64,000 bases of DNA, taken from contig CM066912.1 in NCBI GenBank assembly GCA_033964015.1, positions 21,563,073-21,627,072 on the forward strand. Direction: 5' to 3'. The notes beneath the pieces are model-generated. The model was not told where the DNA came from. It was given only the letters and a program-made list of their open reading frames with translations, and searched no databases. The DNA is from Scolanthus callimorphus (Eukaryota > Cnidaria > Anthozoa > Actiniaria > Edwardsiidae). The position numbers were made by a program, and so were the translations under genes. Positions 34,067 through 46,689 of the stretch are shown in pieces (within the stretch, counting starts at the first letter, position 1; each line of letters opens with the position of its first letter).

Positions 34067-35141
34067 AAGTGACTTCAGTAACTAGCATCTGTTCGTTTAC
34101 CTTTATCGATGGCCAACTTGCGAGCGCTTTGACTGATCGCCGGGACATCCCTTTTTGTCAACTGTAGAATATTAGAAATAATATGTAAAAGCAGGGTTTT
34201 TTTATATTAAAAATCCTTTTTTAATTTAGCCATTTGAAGATACAGAAAAAATTATTAATTGATGAAATGGATTTAGCTATTTTAAAAATGCAGAAATGTA
34301 TGTAAAACATGTCTTTAGAAATAAAACTCACAGAAAGAGCTAAAATAACAACTTATTAAATTTCCTCCACAAAGTGTTTTTCAGAAACCATTTACATAAG
34401 CTATTTAAAATGTTATAATAAAGTCAAAAATACTATAATTAACAATGTAATGCTATATGTTACAAATGAATCTAGTGTTATTGTTTCAGAAATGTATTCG
34501 CTTATAACACATATCCGGATTGTAGAAATATTTTGACTGAAGATTTTTATGCCATGCATTTTCCTTATACGACCCTGGATTACTTCCACTTAGACCCATG
34601 TTGCACATGAGAGCAAGGAACACACACACACACACACACAAAATGCGGGTCTTAATTTTTATTTTATACTAACCTTTTGGTATACCATTTAACTGATCTT
34701 GTAGAAAGCTCAACAGCTTTAATCACCTCTATCATAGCACCTCTCCTCTCAGATTTAAAGTATTCAGTCTGCGTCGAGAGTTTTTTAGAACAGTTATCTC
34801 CACAGAGATACTTGGCGGTGATAATCCTGTTTCAAAGAGGGGGAAACAAATACATAGTGAGCAAGAGCGAATAAGAGTCGCGCTACAGTCCCACGTACTG
34901 TGTGGAGTAGCACTAACCAACACCGCGGCAAAACGCAGTTCACATGCGCTAAAGATTCGCCTGTGATAAGGCCTGTGAAATGAAGGACAATTGACAAAAA
35001 CTACAAGCGTTCAGAGAAAGATATGATCATATTCTAGGTGCTCTGCAATTTTTGGCCTTACGTTTTATGTCTGAAGCTTTCGTTTTCCAAGTTTCCAAGA
35101 CAGCACGAGATTTTTTGTTATGTAGATTATTTCTTTTGTTT
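34067..35141. other. No gene seen
   Basis: AT-rich, with an (AC)n microsatellite at about 34620-34640. Short frames at 34677-34997 lack any coding support. Confidence 0.5.
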
Positions 35142-35150
35142 TCATGTCAC

Positions 35151-35371
35151 CATTCTCGTACCCAGAGCTCCCCGGCTCGTCTGCTCGCAGGGGTGGCTCT
35201 GGGGACATCTATTTGAGGGCCGTTGCTGATTGGCTGACTTTGAGCGTTGGAGCGTGCGCTGAAAGGTCTTTCCCTCGGCGGCTCTGTATTAAGTCTCGCG
35301 CATGCGTCAGTGGCTGTCACCAGAGCCTCCCCTGCGAGCTTACGAGCCGGGGAGCTCTGGGTTCGAGAATG
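35151..35371. mobile_element. 221-bp MITE with a 9-bp TSD
   Basis: TCATGTCAC is duplicated at 35142-35150 and 35372-35380. The termini CATTCTCGTACCCAGAGCTC and its inverted counterpart (about 32 bases) enclose a GC-rich core. Mutator-like by TSD length. Confidence 0.8.
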
Positions 35372-35380
35372 TCATGTCAC

Positions 35381-36193
35381 AGTAAGTAAATCCTTAGCCC
35401 ATGGCAAATATGTATTCTCGCGGTGTTTCACTAACCAGCCAGCTGTGGGAGAATGGAGATGACGTCACAGGGAATGTTTAGAAACCCATCCATGGGAAAA
35501 GCTGAATTTCCCCAGGCACAGACATGGAAGTGTTCGGAATTCACACGAATAGCCATGGCATGGAAATTCGAACACTTTCCATTCTTGTTCTGCCATGGGA
35601 AATTCAACTCATGAAAAGGAAAAAAATTGCGGCGTCTATTTGAAATTTTCAAATTAAACGGTTTTTGGTGGAAAATGACGTCATCAGAATTCCACTGCAT
35701 TTAAGAAATGGTTCTATGAAAAATTATAATCAATTATAGTTAGCGGAAAGTGAAGGACTGCGTTGTTTTATTAATAAAAGCGTAAGATCACCAAAAATGC
35801 CCCCTTTTTAAAAGTTATGATTTTTGTAAGTCTGAATTTCACGCCTAATTGATGGGCAAATACTTTTTTGCACGAAATAAAACTTCAACAAGTCATAACT
35901 TTTGAATGAAAAGGGAATTTCTGGTGAACTTTTCGATTGATTAATAAAACAACGTTGTCTTTCACTTGCCATTTACTAACTTTTCCGTGATATTCGCCGT
36001 GATATTCTGGTCTAAAATGCAGCCTTGTAAGATTTCTCACATGTGTAAAGACAGTTATGGGGCACTTCAGCTGACACCTAAAATGAGCTTCTATACATTC
36101 CAAGAAGTAGTAAAAATCATATTTTTTCTCTAATGTTACAAGTGGTGCATGTAAACCGGTCCCCCTCTTGCGACTAGAATAATAGGTGCTTAC
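35381..36193. other. Probable intron or flank of the minus-strand gene
   Basis: Contains palindromic CCATGG/GAATTC-rich sequence (35440-35690) but no exon with convincing splice sites. It follows the donor of the exon at 36194. Confidence 0.4.
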
Positions 36194-37436
36194 CCGTTTG
36201 TAGAGACATGCCATATGATTGGATCTCCCTCAGTCTTCGCCACGATTCGCGTCCCATCGTATTCCAGAATGGCATCGCACAACGCCTTCTCTTCCACGTC
36301 TTCCGACTCACATCCGTACTTGTTCACAATGGTAAAATACCTTCCACCATGAGGACGGAGTCTCCAGCGGCACTTGTCTTCCCTATCGCTGTGAAGAGCG
36401 ACGATGGGGTGATCTACTCGGGGTCTAAGATCACCGTTCACTTTCAGGAGATACGCGTAAACGGTTTCCGTCGGGGATTTTATGACGTACAGACACACTT
36501 CTCCTGGGTAGTTATCCGAGAAATCCACTTTCTCTTCCCCAAGCATCGACTCTGTGAGAAACTCGACCACGGGTAGATGTTCGCTGATATCAAAGAATGG
36601 GAGCATCTTAGAGGGCTGGTCGTCGATCACGTCAAAACTGTACAAGAAATTGCAAAGCTCTTTAGTTTTTCTGTCAAGGAAGCGTTGGAGACTCAGATAA
36701 GCAGCTTTTGTTTCCGTCTTGTTGTCCGGAATCAGTGTTATCATGGAATACACGATGCCGTTCTTGATTGAGTAGACTCGAAAGTAGAGGTCGACATAGT
36801 CGTAGCATTTCTTGGCATCACTTTTGTCGTTCGCTTTCACCAGCTTCTTAATTTCGTCCGCCAGCTTCCCTAAGAGTTTTATCCCTTTATAGACCGGCAC
36901 GTTGCAGACTAATAAATTTAATTGGTCTGGGGACATAAACTTCTTTTGGCTCCCTGCTCCGTCTACAAAGTACTTGGATGCCTCTAGATCAAATATGGCG
37001 CCCTCAGCTTCGTTTTTGATTACCTGATTATGATATCTCTTGAATGCATCATCTATCTGCTCTCTTACTATTACTCCCACTGATTTCTGCTTCTTGGCAT
37101 TTCCAAATAGGGCAAGTATCCCCGAAGCTAACATCGATATCACACTTAAACCTTGGCCAACCGGACCGCCAAATGTTTGGGACAGGGTGGCTACCATGCT
37201 AAACCCTGCCTGAACCGCTCCAAGCGGATTTTCATTTGCGTGTATGAACCCCTCTATGCTACTGACACTTGACGCTAAAGCAGTTATCCTTGCTTGTCTT
37301 TCGGTGAAGACCATTACCTTCCACTTCTCCCACTTTGTTGGCACACAGTCTTTTAAGGCCATCTTCGTCCTTCCCACGGATTGCTCGTGGAAATTGTCCA
37401 GTTTGCCATTGATCTTTTGCACGTTAGCCTTGGCAT
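36194..37436 (-). CDS. Internal exon of a host gene resembling cnidarian pore-forming (CfTX/CaTX-like) toxins
   Basis: A 1243-base exon lies on the minus strand, open throughout (about 414 codons). It is bounded by an acceptor ending TTTTTCTTACAG (last base 37437) and a donor GTAAGC (first base 36193), with phases 1 and 2. The N-terminal half is helical, with a Gly/Ala-rich hydrophobic stretch (NENPLGAVQAGFSMVATLSQ and on to GILALFG) like a membrane-inserting segment. A Lys-rich helical part follows, then a Cys-bearing strand-rich C-terminus (about the last 130 residues). This layout reminds me of jellyfish-type pore-forming toxins found in many cnidarians. First exons, and so any signal peptide, are not visible. 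The resemblance is from pattern memory; exon structure is solid, function is tentative. Confidence 0.55.
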
Positions 37437-37529
37437 CTGTAAGAAAAACAAGAGCATTAAAATATTTGTTTTGTGTTTTTCAATTGGACAACCAGTCTAT
37501 GTCACCGAGCATGAAAAAGTTTAATCCTA

Positions 37530-37880
37530 AGATGATGAGATAGATGAGATAGATAGATAGTTTATTTTCCATAAGAGTTGCAGCCCAAAGGCTGAAATAT
37601 ACTTATAAATTACAATCATAATAATAATAAATATAAATGTACTATAAAATTGATATATAACTATTGATACTGAAAATACTATTCTAAAAACTATATGATT
37701 ATTAAAAAGCGACTAACTATTTACATGAGAAGTTGTTTTGAACTCAATATACAATGTAAGGGCGTTTGGCAATTGGACATTATGATTCTATTGTTCTGTG
37801 GTCGCCCCAACAAAGTTGAGTGCATTGAGTTTTTAAATGAATTAGGAATATGCTTATTACCATAGTCTTGTAGACCAGGC
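37530..37880 (-). mobile_element. 3' end of a LINE, minus strand
   Basis: Read on the minus strand, this ends in AATAAACTATCTATCTATC, the same type of tail as the LINE at 40931-44113. It lies about 100 bases upstream of the exon's acceptor, inside the presumed intron. No reading frame is left. Confidence 0.55.
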
Positions 37881-38205
37881 CCCAGTTGTTCAAAAGCGGA
37901 TTAACTAGTCCGGGTTTAATCCAGGATTAAATTTGAGCACGCGCTAGTAGTGTTGCTAGAAAGTGGTTTAACTTTGATTCGGGGTTTAAAATACGGCAAA
38001 TCGAGGGCTAAGTTTAGCACACCTCTTGGGGGTGGTTTAAATCGCAAATCCAAGGTCAACTGGGCTATCAGCAGTAAGAGTGGAAGACGAGAAAAGTGGA
38101 CAGCGTAACTATTGGGGCCATTAAATTACTATTAAAAACCAACATGTATTTATAAATGTTCGCCGAGGTTTTCTCGGGTACGAAAAGCTCTGAGACGTCA
38201 AACCA

Positions 38206-38812
38206 AAATAATATGTACAAAACTCGGCTGCACGACTGTTGACAGGCACGAAAGGGCATGAACACATCACTCCCATTCTTCGTGAACTTCACTGGTTACC
38301 GGTTGCCGTTCGCATCGACTACAAAATTTTGCTTTTAGTTTTTAAATGTCTGAACGGTTTCGCCCCTATTTATTTAAACGACCTCTTAACCCGATACATT
38401 CCCAAACGCTGCCTACGGTCATCCTCAAAATCGCTTCTCTCCGTACCCAAATGCAACCTTAAGACATACGGAGAGAGAGCATTTTCATTGAGGGCTCCCA
38501 CTCTCTGGAATGCCCTCCCAGATGACCTCCGATACATCACTTCACTCAGCACTTTTAAAGTGAAGCTGAAAACACACCTTTTCTCACAATGTTTCGGGCT
38601 GTAGGCCCCCCTCCGTTCTTACTTTATTTTATCTTTTTAGTTCTTATCAGGGTTACACAGTTTTTATTCTTTTATTCTTTTTTATATATATATTAGTGTA
38701 AATTTTTATCATACTGTATATTCTTGATATTGCTAAACTAAGAAATGTAAAGCGCTCTCGGATTTTTTAAGAAATAGCGCTATATAAATTTTATATTATT
38801 ATTATTACAGCC
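38206..38812 (+). mobile_element. 5'-truncated CR1/L2-like LINE fragment
   Basis: The frame through 38239-38604 encodes a familiar end of L2/CR1 reverse transcriptases: LHWLPVAVRIDYKILLLVF, then LNGFAPIYLNDLL, then GERAFSLRAPTLWNALP. The 3' part has AATGTAAAGCGCT, CTATATAAATT and an (ATT)n tail ending near 38812. No catalytic palm is present. Confidence 0.85.
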
Positions 38813-38916
38813 TACTATTATGAGATTTAGATCGCCCTTTCACCAATGTAGTCAACTGAACTGAAAACCGCTTTTCAGTTCGATTTAACACAGTTTATAG
38901 ATGAATTTGGTGTCTT

Positions 38917-40245
38917 TGTGTGTTTTAGTTTTCCGGAAGTCACGTTACGTTTAGAGGATTGAGTTTAATTAAGCCTGGGCTTACTAAAATCTATTCTTAG
39001 AGCTAAGTTGAAGACAACATAGCTTTTTTGTAGCGCTAACTGTACAATGAGGTTAACTATTGGAGTGTATAAAGCCATGTGCTTTGTCTTTGCAAGAAGA
39101 GTCAGGCCGGTCATGTCATAAAGCTGAGACAATTAAAAATATCTTCCGATTCGGTGGATAATAACTCGGGTAATTTAACTCTTTTATCACACGCGCCGCC
39201 CCGATTTAGTTTTCTTCGGGATTCATTGTTTAAAACAGCTAGAAAATTAGTCGCTTGTATCGTTTCTCCTTGAATTAATTCCTGTTACGAAATTTCCGGA
39301 AAAGTTGTTCTGTGTTTACAGTGTTATTTACAGAAGACTGCAAATTAACAGAAAATCAGCTCATCAACACCCGCTATGTAGGATTGCAGTCAAATATGAT
39401 CCATACATATGAAAAACATACAAAAAGGACAATATATGTTATCAAAACATCAGATTTTCATGTACTCAATTTCATATGTTTGTCATATATAATTCATATA
39501 TTTGTCATATGTTATTCATTGCCATTGTCCTTTCATATGTTTGTCATATGTGTTTCAGAGTCATATGTTTTCGTGTTGGAATGTCATATGTTTGTCATAT
39601 GTGTAGCACTGTGTTCCTGACATATGAAAACGAGACGTTCATATGTTTGAAAAAATGTAGCAGACATATGACAACCATATTATAAATATATAATTAACAT
39701 GTGAATACTGTGTGAATAACATATGAAATTTGATATGTTTGTCATATAAAATTCATATGCTTGTCATATGTTTGATTTCCAGTATTTCCAGTGTGTTTTA
39801 GTTTTCCGGAAGTCACGTTACGTTTAGAGGATTGAGTTTAATTAAGCCTGGGGTTACTAAAATCTATTCTAAGAGCTAAGTTGAAGACAACATAGCTTTT
39901 TTGCAGCGCTAACTGTACAATGAGGTTAACTATTGTGTGTATAAAGCCATGTGCTTTGTCTTTGCAAGAAGAGTCAGGCCGGTCATGTCATAAAGCTGAG
40001 ACAATTAAAAATATCTTCCGATTCGGTGGATAACAACTCGGGTAATTTAACTCTTTTATCACACGCGCCGCTCCGATTTAGTTTTCTTCGGGATTCATTG
40101 TTTAAAACAGCTAGAAAATTAGTCGCTTGTATCGTTTCTCCTTGAATTAATTCCTGTTACGAAATTTCGGGAAAAGTTGTTCTGTGTTTACAGTGTTATT
40201 TACGGAAGACTGCAAATTAACAGAAAATCAGCTCATCAACACCCG
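38917..40245. repeat. Direct duplication, period 874 bp
   Basis: The segments 38917-39380 and 39791-40245 are almost identical, both beginning TGTGTTTTAGTTTTCCGGA. They are separated by CATATG-rich minisatellite. A 64-codon frame is repeated in both, but with no coding evidence. Confidence 0.8.
39460..39785. repeat. CATATG/TTTGTCATATG minisatellite, block 1
   Basis: Irregular tandem repeats of CATATGTTTGTCATATG. Further blocks lie at 40593-40930 and 45062-45262; the segment from GTAGCACTGTGTTCCTGAC onward is shared between 39604-39785 and 45077-45262. Confidence 0.75.
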
Positions 40246-40592
40246 CTTCCGGTCTAAGCTATAAAATGTAGAGATTAAGCAGGGGCTAGGCTTGAAAATA
40301 GCCGATGTTACATGCTCGTCAGTAAGAAACGTACAAGTAATTAATGGCTTTGAGAGTTGTGCAAGTGGGACATTTCAAGCAGTGCGTAAAATTGCAAATA
40401 GAGGGCTAGTAACTGTTTTGTGGCATGTTATATATAAATGAAAGTAGTCAGCTTGTAAGCAAGGCAGAGATACGGACTTGAGATACGTTATTTCACACTA
40501 CATGATGATAAGTTATCCCTGTCTTAGGCCGAAAGAACGTTGCTTTCTGGTAAAGGTGTAAGATCAAGGACTTAAAACCATTATCACACACT

Positions 40593-40930
40593 TTCATATG
40601 TTTGTCACATGTTGGCCGTCATATGTTGGGCTGAAACATATGACATCCATATATCTCCTTGCTGAAATGTCATATATTTGTCATATGCTCGTTGCCTTGA
40701 CTTGTCATATGTTATTCATATGTAGGATTGCAGTCAAATATGATCCACACATGAAAAAACATACAAAAAGGACACAATATATGTTATCAAAACACAGATT
40801 TTCATGTACTCAATTTCATATGTTTGTCATACATAATTCATATATTTGTCATATGTTATTCATTGCCATTGTCCTTTCATATGTTTGTCATATGTGTTTC
40901 AGAGTCATATGTTTTCGTGTTGGAATGTCA
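40593..40930. repeat. CATATG minisatellite, block 2
   Basis: Same family as 39460-39785, partly an exact copy of it. It is cut off at 40931, where the LINE begins. Confidence 0.7.
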
Positions 40931-43900
40931 TAGCGGAACTCCCCGTGGCGAAGGCACGGAGTGGAGCCCCATACGTATCATTCAACGTCCGTCTTGGATC
41001 ACTGAGCGCGCGCGTCATTTTGTCCTCCAGCACAGCGACGCGGTGCTTGGCCGTACGTGGGCAGAGGACACGGACCGGAAGTCGCTCGTTCATTTTCCCG
41101 CCGAAAAAACTCCGAGCCAAAGCCAAAGCACAATCTTCCTTCTGAGTTATGGCAGAATCTTGGGGAGTTAGGGATAAGAAAACCCTTTCGTTCAAAGCGA
41201 AAAAGTCTTCGAGCCCACGAGAGACCATTACAGCTCGGGCCTCCTGTGGTGGCCACCACAGCTAACCCAAAGACACTGAATCAAGATCAAAACCCTCCAG
41301 CATTCCACCAATTTTGATCTGCAACTCAAGGTGCCCTAGTAATAAAGTCGATGAGCTCTCCTGTGTGCTGTCATTGAATAACGTCGGAGTTGCGTGTATA
41401 ACCGAGACTTGGCTGCACTCAGAAATCCCGGACACTGCTGTCACCATTGACGATTATGTTTTCCTCCGTAGAGACCGAGGTAGCCCCTGTGGCGGGGTAG
41501 CAGTTTATGTTCACACGAGTATTCCGTGCAAGAGACTTACTCATTTGGAGCCCTTTGGAATCTTGTCTGAAGTGATGTGGCTCCAAATCAGGCCTACTCG
41601 GCTCCCGAGAGAAATCTCCTCCATCCTGATCGGCGCCATCTACCATCCTCCAAACGCCACTGCCGATGACAATAATTCTCTGTACGACCATGTCCAACAG
41701 GTTGTTGACGCTTATCTCCTCAAGCACCCGGATTGTTTAGTGTTGATTTCTGGAGATTTTAACCCCAACGCTACTAAAATATCTCCAGCTGTTTTCAGAA
41801 GAACATGTGGATTGTCACAAGTGGTGAAAGTATTAACCCGTGATTCAGGAACGCTCGATTGGTGTTTGACAAATAGACCAAAGTCTCTGAGCGAACCTCT
41901 CCAGCTTCCCAAGTTAGGAGCCAGTGACCACTACTGCGTGCTAGTGCAGCGCGAGAGGCCTACTTTTACTAATCCCCGTACAAAAAGAAACTGTTACCAA
42001 GCGTGATACTAGACCAAACCGCATACGTGATTTCGGCCAGTGGATCACGACCTTCTCGTGGCAGGAACTATTCTCTGCTTCCTCATGCGAAGCGAAGTTT
42101 CAATTGTTCATGGAGACAATATCTAACGCCATCGACAATTCCTCCCCTTGAAAACATCCCGCCGATGCAGCACAGACAAGCCCTGGATCTCTTCCAAAAT
42201 TAAGGCGTGGATCGCTAAGCGACAATAATGCTTCGGGAAGTTTGGAAAAGACTCACCAATGTTCAAAATGTGGCGCAACAAAGTGGCAAGGTCTATCAAG
42301 TCTGCTAAAACATCCTTTTACGAAAATAAAGTGAAAAATCTAAAAAACACAAATGTTGGACGTTGGTGGAAGGAAGTTAAAGGCTTATCGGGTACGTCGC
42401 ATAGAGAAGGGGAGTGGTACCGTCAGCTCCTAAAGGATGACACTTTGACAACTGAGATCCTGTGTGAGAGAATTAATGAGTTCTTCACCGGACTTACTTC
42501 ATCATTCTCCCCTCTATCTCAAGGTGATGTTAATGCAGTTGCTGTGACTGACATCCCTGAGAAACTGTGGGTAACCGTGCGCGAGGCTCATATGGCCCTC
42601 CGGTCGGTGCAAACAAGAAAGTCTGTCGGGCCCGACCAGATTCCGAACGTGGTCCTAAAGACATTTGCACCCGAGCTTGCCCCAGTCCTCGCAGATTTAT
42701 ATAACTCCTCCCTTCGGGAAGGGTTTGTTCCAACCTTACTGAAGAGTGCGATCGTGCGGCCATTGCCTAAACAGACCCCCGCGCAGACCATCGAGGACGA
42801 CATCAGGCCCGTCTCCCTCACCTGTCAGACGGCGAAACTCATGGAAGGATTTACACTAAACAGAATATTACCAGATGTGCTATGTGATCTGGACGCAAAA
42901 CAGTTCGCCGTGGCTGGCAAGTCAACCTGCCACGCCATTGTCTATCTCCTCCACCTCGCCTTAGAGACGCTTGACTCTGGCAACTGCTGGGTTAGACTAT
43001 TCTTCGCGGACTTCCGCAAGGCATTTGACCTCATTGATCATAACATTCTGCTCAGTAAACTTAGCTCTTTCAACATACATCCCATCTTACTTAGATAGAT
43101 AGCAGCTTTTTTACTTGATAGATCCCAGTGTGTAAAGGTCTCGAACTCAATTTCTCCCTTTTTACAACTATACGGAGGAATCCCCCAAGGGACTAAACTC
43201 AGCCCGATCCTATTCTGTATCATGGTCAATGACCTAGCGAAGGATTGGGGCCCGCGAGTAAAGTATGTTGATGATCTGACGGTAATGGAAGTAGTTCCCC
43301 GTAATTCGCCATCTGTCATGGCAGACATTGTAAATAGTATTCATACATTCGCGGCGGACAACAATATGCGTCTAAACCCTAAAAGTGCAAAGAAATGACG
43401 GTTGATTCCTTAAAGTATAATAGCTTCACCTGCCCTCCCCTCTCCGTCGGCGGCTCTGTTATTGAGCGCGTCAAGTCTTTTAAATTTCTCGGCATATACG
43501 TGTCCAACGACTTGGCCTGGGGAGAGCAGGTGGACTTTATAATTAAGAAAGCCAACCGGAAGATGTATGCTCTTCGCACGCTGAAGCGTTGTGGTGTCTG
43601 CCAAACTGACCTGGTCAAGGTTTTCTGCACGCTCATCAGACCTCTCCTTGAGTACGCAACCCCGGCGTTCGCTAATCTACCGCAGTATCTCTCGCAGGCT
43701 CTAGAGAAGGTACAGAAGCGCGCGCTGGCCGCAATATTCCCGAGCCTGTCATACGCGGATGCGCTTGTTGCTGCACAAATAGCCCCACTCAAGGAGAGGC
43801 GCGATGAAGCGTGCAGAAACCTTCTAAAATCACTAGAACCAAACAACCCTCTGTATAACTTAGTCAGCAGTCGTATGGTAAATCCACAGAATACTTACAA

Positions 43901-44113
43901 CCTAAGAGCTAGGGCTACATGTAATACCAAAAGCACGAACACTGACCGCTTCGGCAAATTCGCCACGAATGTTTTTGCTTATTGTCTTGATTGAATTTTG
44001 TAAATATTGATTGTAAATGTTCGCCTTATGTAATTTATGTGATCGTGTGACCGTATACCTGTAATTCAGTTTCAACTGCTAGAGGTATAAATAAACCTAT
44101 CTATCTATCTATA
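40931..44113 (+). mobile_element. Near-complete CR1-like LINE
   Basis: About 3.2 kb long, with a GC-rich 5' part, an endonuclease plus reverse transcriptase reading region, AATAAA and a (TCTA)n tail ending near 44113. Boundaries are taken from the end of the CATATG minisatellite and the end of the tail; a target duplication is not visible. Confidence 0.85.
41314..43994 (+). pseudogene. LINE ORF: APE endonuclease plus reverse transcriptase
   Basis: The endonuclease part has ITETWLH (about 41400), LISGDFN (about 41740) and GASDHY (about 41915). The reverse transcriptase has DFRKAFDLIDH (43009-43041, motif A), GIPQGTKLSPILF (about 43170, motif B) and YVDDL (43264-43278, catalytic motif C). After that come FKFLGIYVSNDLAW and a long C-terminus to the stop at 43994. 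It is broken by frame changes near 41998 and 43388, a break near 42230, and one true nonsense codon, TAG at 43096-43098, where the family normally has Trp. Not active as read. Confidence 0.88.
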
Positions 44114-45061
44114 TTCTAACTCGTGGGTGCGAACCACGCCAAATTTGCTCAAAAGAATTCTCTAATGATTGTGAAAATACTTCGGATTCGATTCTTCGCG
44201 ATATTTCATAATGTTGTTTAGTCATTTTGGAGAAACTATGAGGGAGTTGCAAAAGATTCAAAGGCTAGATTGCAGAATACCCGGCCCACGGCGAAGCAAG
44301 ACTTCGGCGTTCTTCTGAAGAAAAACAACAGTTTCTTTCGTAAAAGCTGCAAACGATATGAGATCTACGAACAGGGAGCCAGAACTGGATTGAACAGGAT
44401 TGACAGAAAATTGCAATGGTTTTAGCCGAATAATATATTTAGGAAAATTGGCTTTGTGAAAAAGCTTGCCAAGTAAGAATGAATTCAACTCAACACGACA
44501 GAGACTTTTGGAGGAAAGAAACGACTTCACTATCAGTTATCGGTAAGCACAAAGCTTGAAATTGCTTCTTATGCTATTTATATTTTTAGCTTCCAAGTTT
44601 ATTGCATTCCTGATGAGAAAATTCTGACTTTACATGTAACTTTTACGTTTTGCTGCTTTAGTTGGCTCCCTCAAGGTTTCTTTTTCTCCGGCTAAACTCG
44701 AATTATAGTTTTGAGTAAGCTTGACTTTTTGGCCCTGCTTTGCCTTATGTAACAGGTCATTTCTGATATTCTAGCCTTGATTTTCCTTTGTCACAATGTT
44801 AGATTTAGTTAGTACAATGAGACAAATACTATGTCAAGTATTCTTTGTTGTGGATTTCGCTGAAAATCTTATTTTTCATTTTATTTTGTCGGTCGTGAAC
44901 TGCGACTTGTTAGCATATCAGAACGCGCTAAGACTATCATTTCCATATAATGGTAACATGAATTTTCTTGATTTAAACTGTAAAGGTGAGCTCCCTGTGA
45001 GTAAGACGTGGGGTGTGTATGATTGGAGTTCCGCTTTTAGGCATTGCCTAAATCTATATAT
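44114..45061. other. No gene seen
   Basis: AT-rich. Near 45028-45064 it ends in a copy of the hairpin terminus seen at 24749 and 33852, joined directly to CATATG minisatellite. Confidence 0.45.
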
Positions 45062-45262
45062 TATGTTTGTCATATGTGTAGCACTGTGTTCCTGACATAT
45101 GAAAACGAGACGTTCATATGTTTGAAAAAATGTAGCAGACATATGACAACCATATTACAAATATATGAATAACATGTGAATACTGTGTGAATAACATATG
45201 AAATTTCACATGTTTGTCATATAAAATTCATATGCTTTTCATATGTTTGATTTCCAGTAGTG
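45062..45262. repeat. CATATG minisatellite, block 3
   Basis: Shares a ~180-base segment with 39604-39785. It ends 30 bases before the target duplication of Polinton 2. Confidence 0.7.
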
Positions 45263-45296
45263 TTAGAACGTTCCCGATTTATGAAAGCACGTTATT

Positions 45297-45430
45297 AGTA
45301 GTATAGTAGGAGCCGAATTACCCCCTTTTTTCGGGTGAGCTTGCAGGTGAGCAGGAGCTGACTTCCGGTGAGGAGGATGACGTCACGGGCTATTTTTAGA
45401 AGGGTGAGCGGGTGAGCATGCTGGTGAGTA
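45297..45430. repeat. Left terminal inverted repeat of Polinton 2
   Basis: Pairs with about 53895-54026. After the 13-base terminus both arms have a C run, GAGCTTGC(A/G)GGTGAGCA, and GGTGAGGAGGATGACGTCAC. Partial internal copies of the same blocks occur at 52600-52740. Confidence 0.8.
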
Positions 45431-45849
45431 GAATCACTTCTGTTGTCCAGATCCACATAACTTTGGCAGGATCACTTCCGGTAGCTAGTCAATCGATAAT
45501 ACTGGCCGAGCGCCGCAGTCTGTCCCGAGTAATATTATTCAACGGTTCACTAAGTTGTTATGCTAATGACAAGTCTTTTGTGTAAGGGATTAGTGTTTGT
45601 TGACTGAATCTTATAAATATGAGAATATTAATTACAATGTAAGAGTTTTGTTTACACAGCTGTGTCAATAAAAAGCTCCAGCGCCTTAGAGAGGGAATAA
45701 CATCAGAAAAGAACTCGATATTGTTTATTCTCTTATCATGTAACTATAAATTAAGAGAATATCGGTTACATAAAATTCTGGTTACACGCCTAAAGTTTGC
45801 TCACAAGCATTCTTGACTTGGGATAGAGGTTTCCACTCAATTTTTTTCT

Positions 45850-46587
45850 TGTTGTCATACGAACCCCCATGCAATCATAACACCGCAGAAAAGATCCCTA
45901 CCAAGACTTTTGACAAACTGGGCATAGGTAGAGTTTGTCTTTCTCGTAACCTCCGAACATTTTATCTTGCCACAAACACTATCTACACCCGCCAATATCG
46001 ATGCGATAAGAGTTGTTCCCTTCACAATGACTGCATAAACCAGCGACTTTCTTTTCAATCTCACCCGAGACTCCATCTCCCTCTTGACTCTTTTCGTCGT
46101 CCTGATCGCTTGATTAACCAGTTTCCTCATCACCGGATTGCTCCTCTTCGTCATCGTCACCATGGTCAGTTTCTTCATCAATCTCATTATTATCTTCAGT
46201 TTCATCGTCGCAAGACTGCTTGGTTTGTGTCTCCCTGCTTTCATAGATAACTAAAACGTTCAACGCTGCTTTGTTACGGATGTATTTCTTATGAATGAAT
46301 TTCTAATTCTGCAAGTCCCTCGAGAAAAGACTTTAAACCTCTTCGAGGCGAAATTTCTTCTTTGAAAGGTAGTAGTACAAAGTCTACAAGGTCAGCAATA
46401 ACTGTCTTTGGTATTCTTCGTTTGTGACGAATCATTTCCGCGTTAGGAGACCAAAACAAAATATTCTTAGAGGCGGCTATACTGTGCAGTTGGCATCTTG
46501 ATATGGAACAGCATTTAAAAACATTTTCAACACATGTTGATGTCCATCTTTTTCCTCCTCGTGCTCACCCTCATCATCTCTAGACAT
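45850..46587 (-). pseudogene. Leftward gene remnant of Polinton 2 (acidic, Cys-rich end)
   Basis: The ATG at 46587 follows a TATAAATA box (46672-46665). Across several frame changes the reading shows a charged start (MSRDDEGEHEEEKDG), a middle block with RRIPKTVIADLVDFVLLPF and GLKSFLEGLAELEIHS (near 46430-46300), a long Asp/Glu stretch (about 46220-46110) and a Cys-pair region with CSHC and CPVC (about 46040-45900). I recall similar I-P-x-T-x-V-x-D-L-V and G-L-x-x-F-L-x-G-L-A patterns next to cnidarian Polinton genes, but cannot name a function. Stops remain in every frame, so it is broken or mis-sequenced. Confidence 0.45.
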
Positions 46588-46664
46588 GTCCGCTCAATCT
46601 GAGTCCAGTCAACATTTCATGGTAAATACCAACGACAAATGATTTGATCCTCAAACGTGACTTG

Positions 46665-46672
46665 TATTTATA
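46665..46672 (-). promoter_or_regulatory. TATA box of the leftward gene of Polinton 2
   Basis: TATAAATA on the minus strand, 78 bases before the ATG at 46587. Confidence 0.4.
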
Positions 46673-46689
46673 CCATCAGAGCAGTAATG

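Noticed and set aside
39079..40145. Duplicated 64-codon gene
   Set aside because: It lies within an 874-bp direct DNA duplication and shows no domain or start context.
45813..46250. Rightward 145-codon gene
   Set aside because: Antisense of the acidic, Cys-rich leftward gene; its Arg/His-rich content is the complement of Asp/Glu codons.
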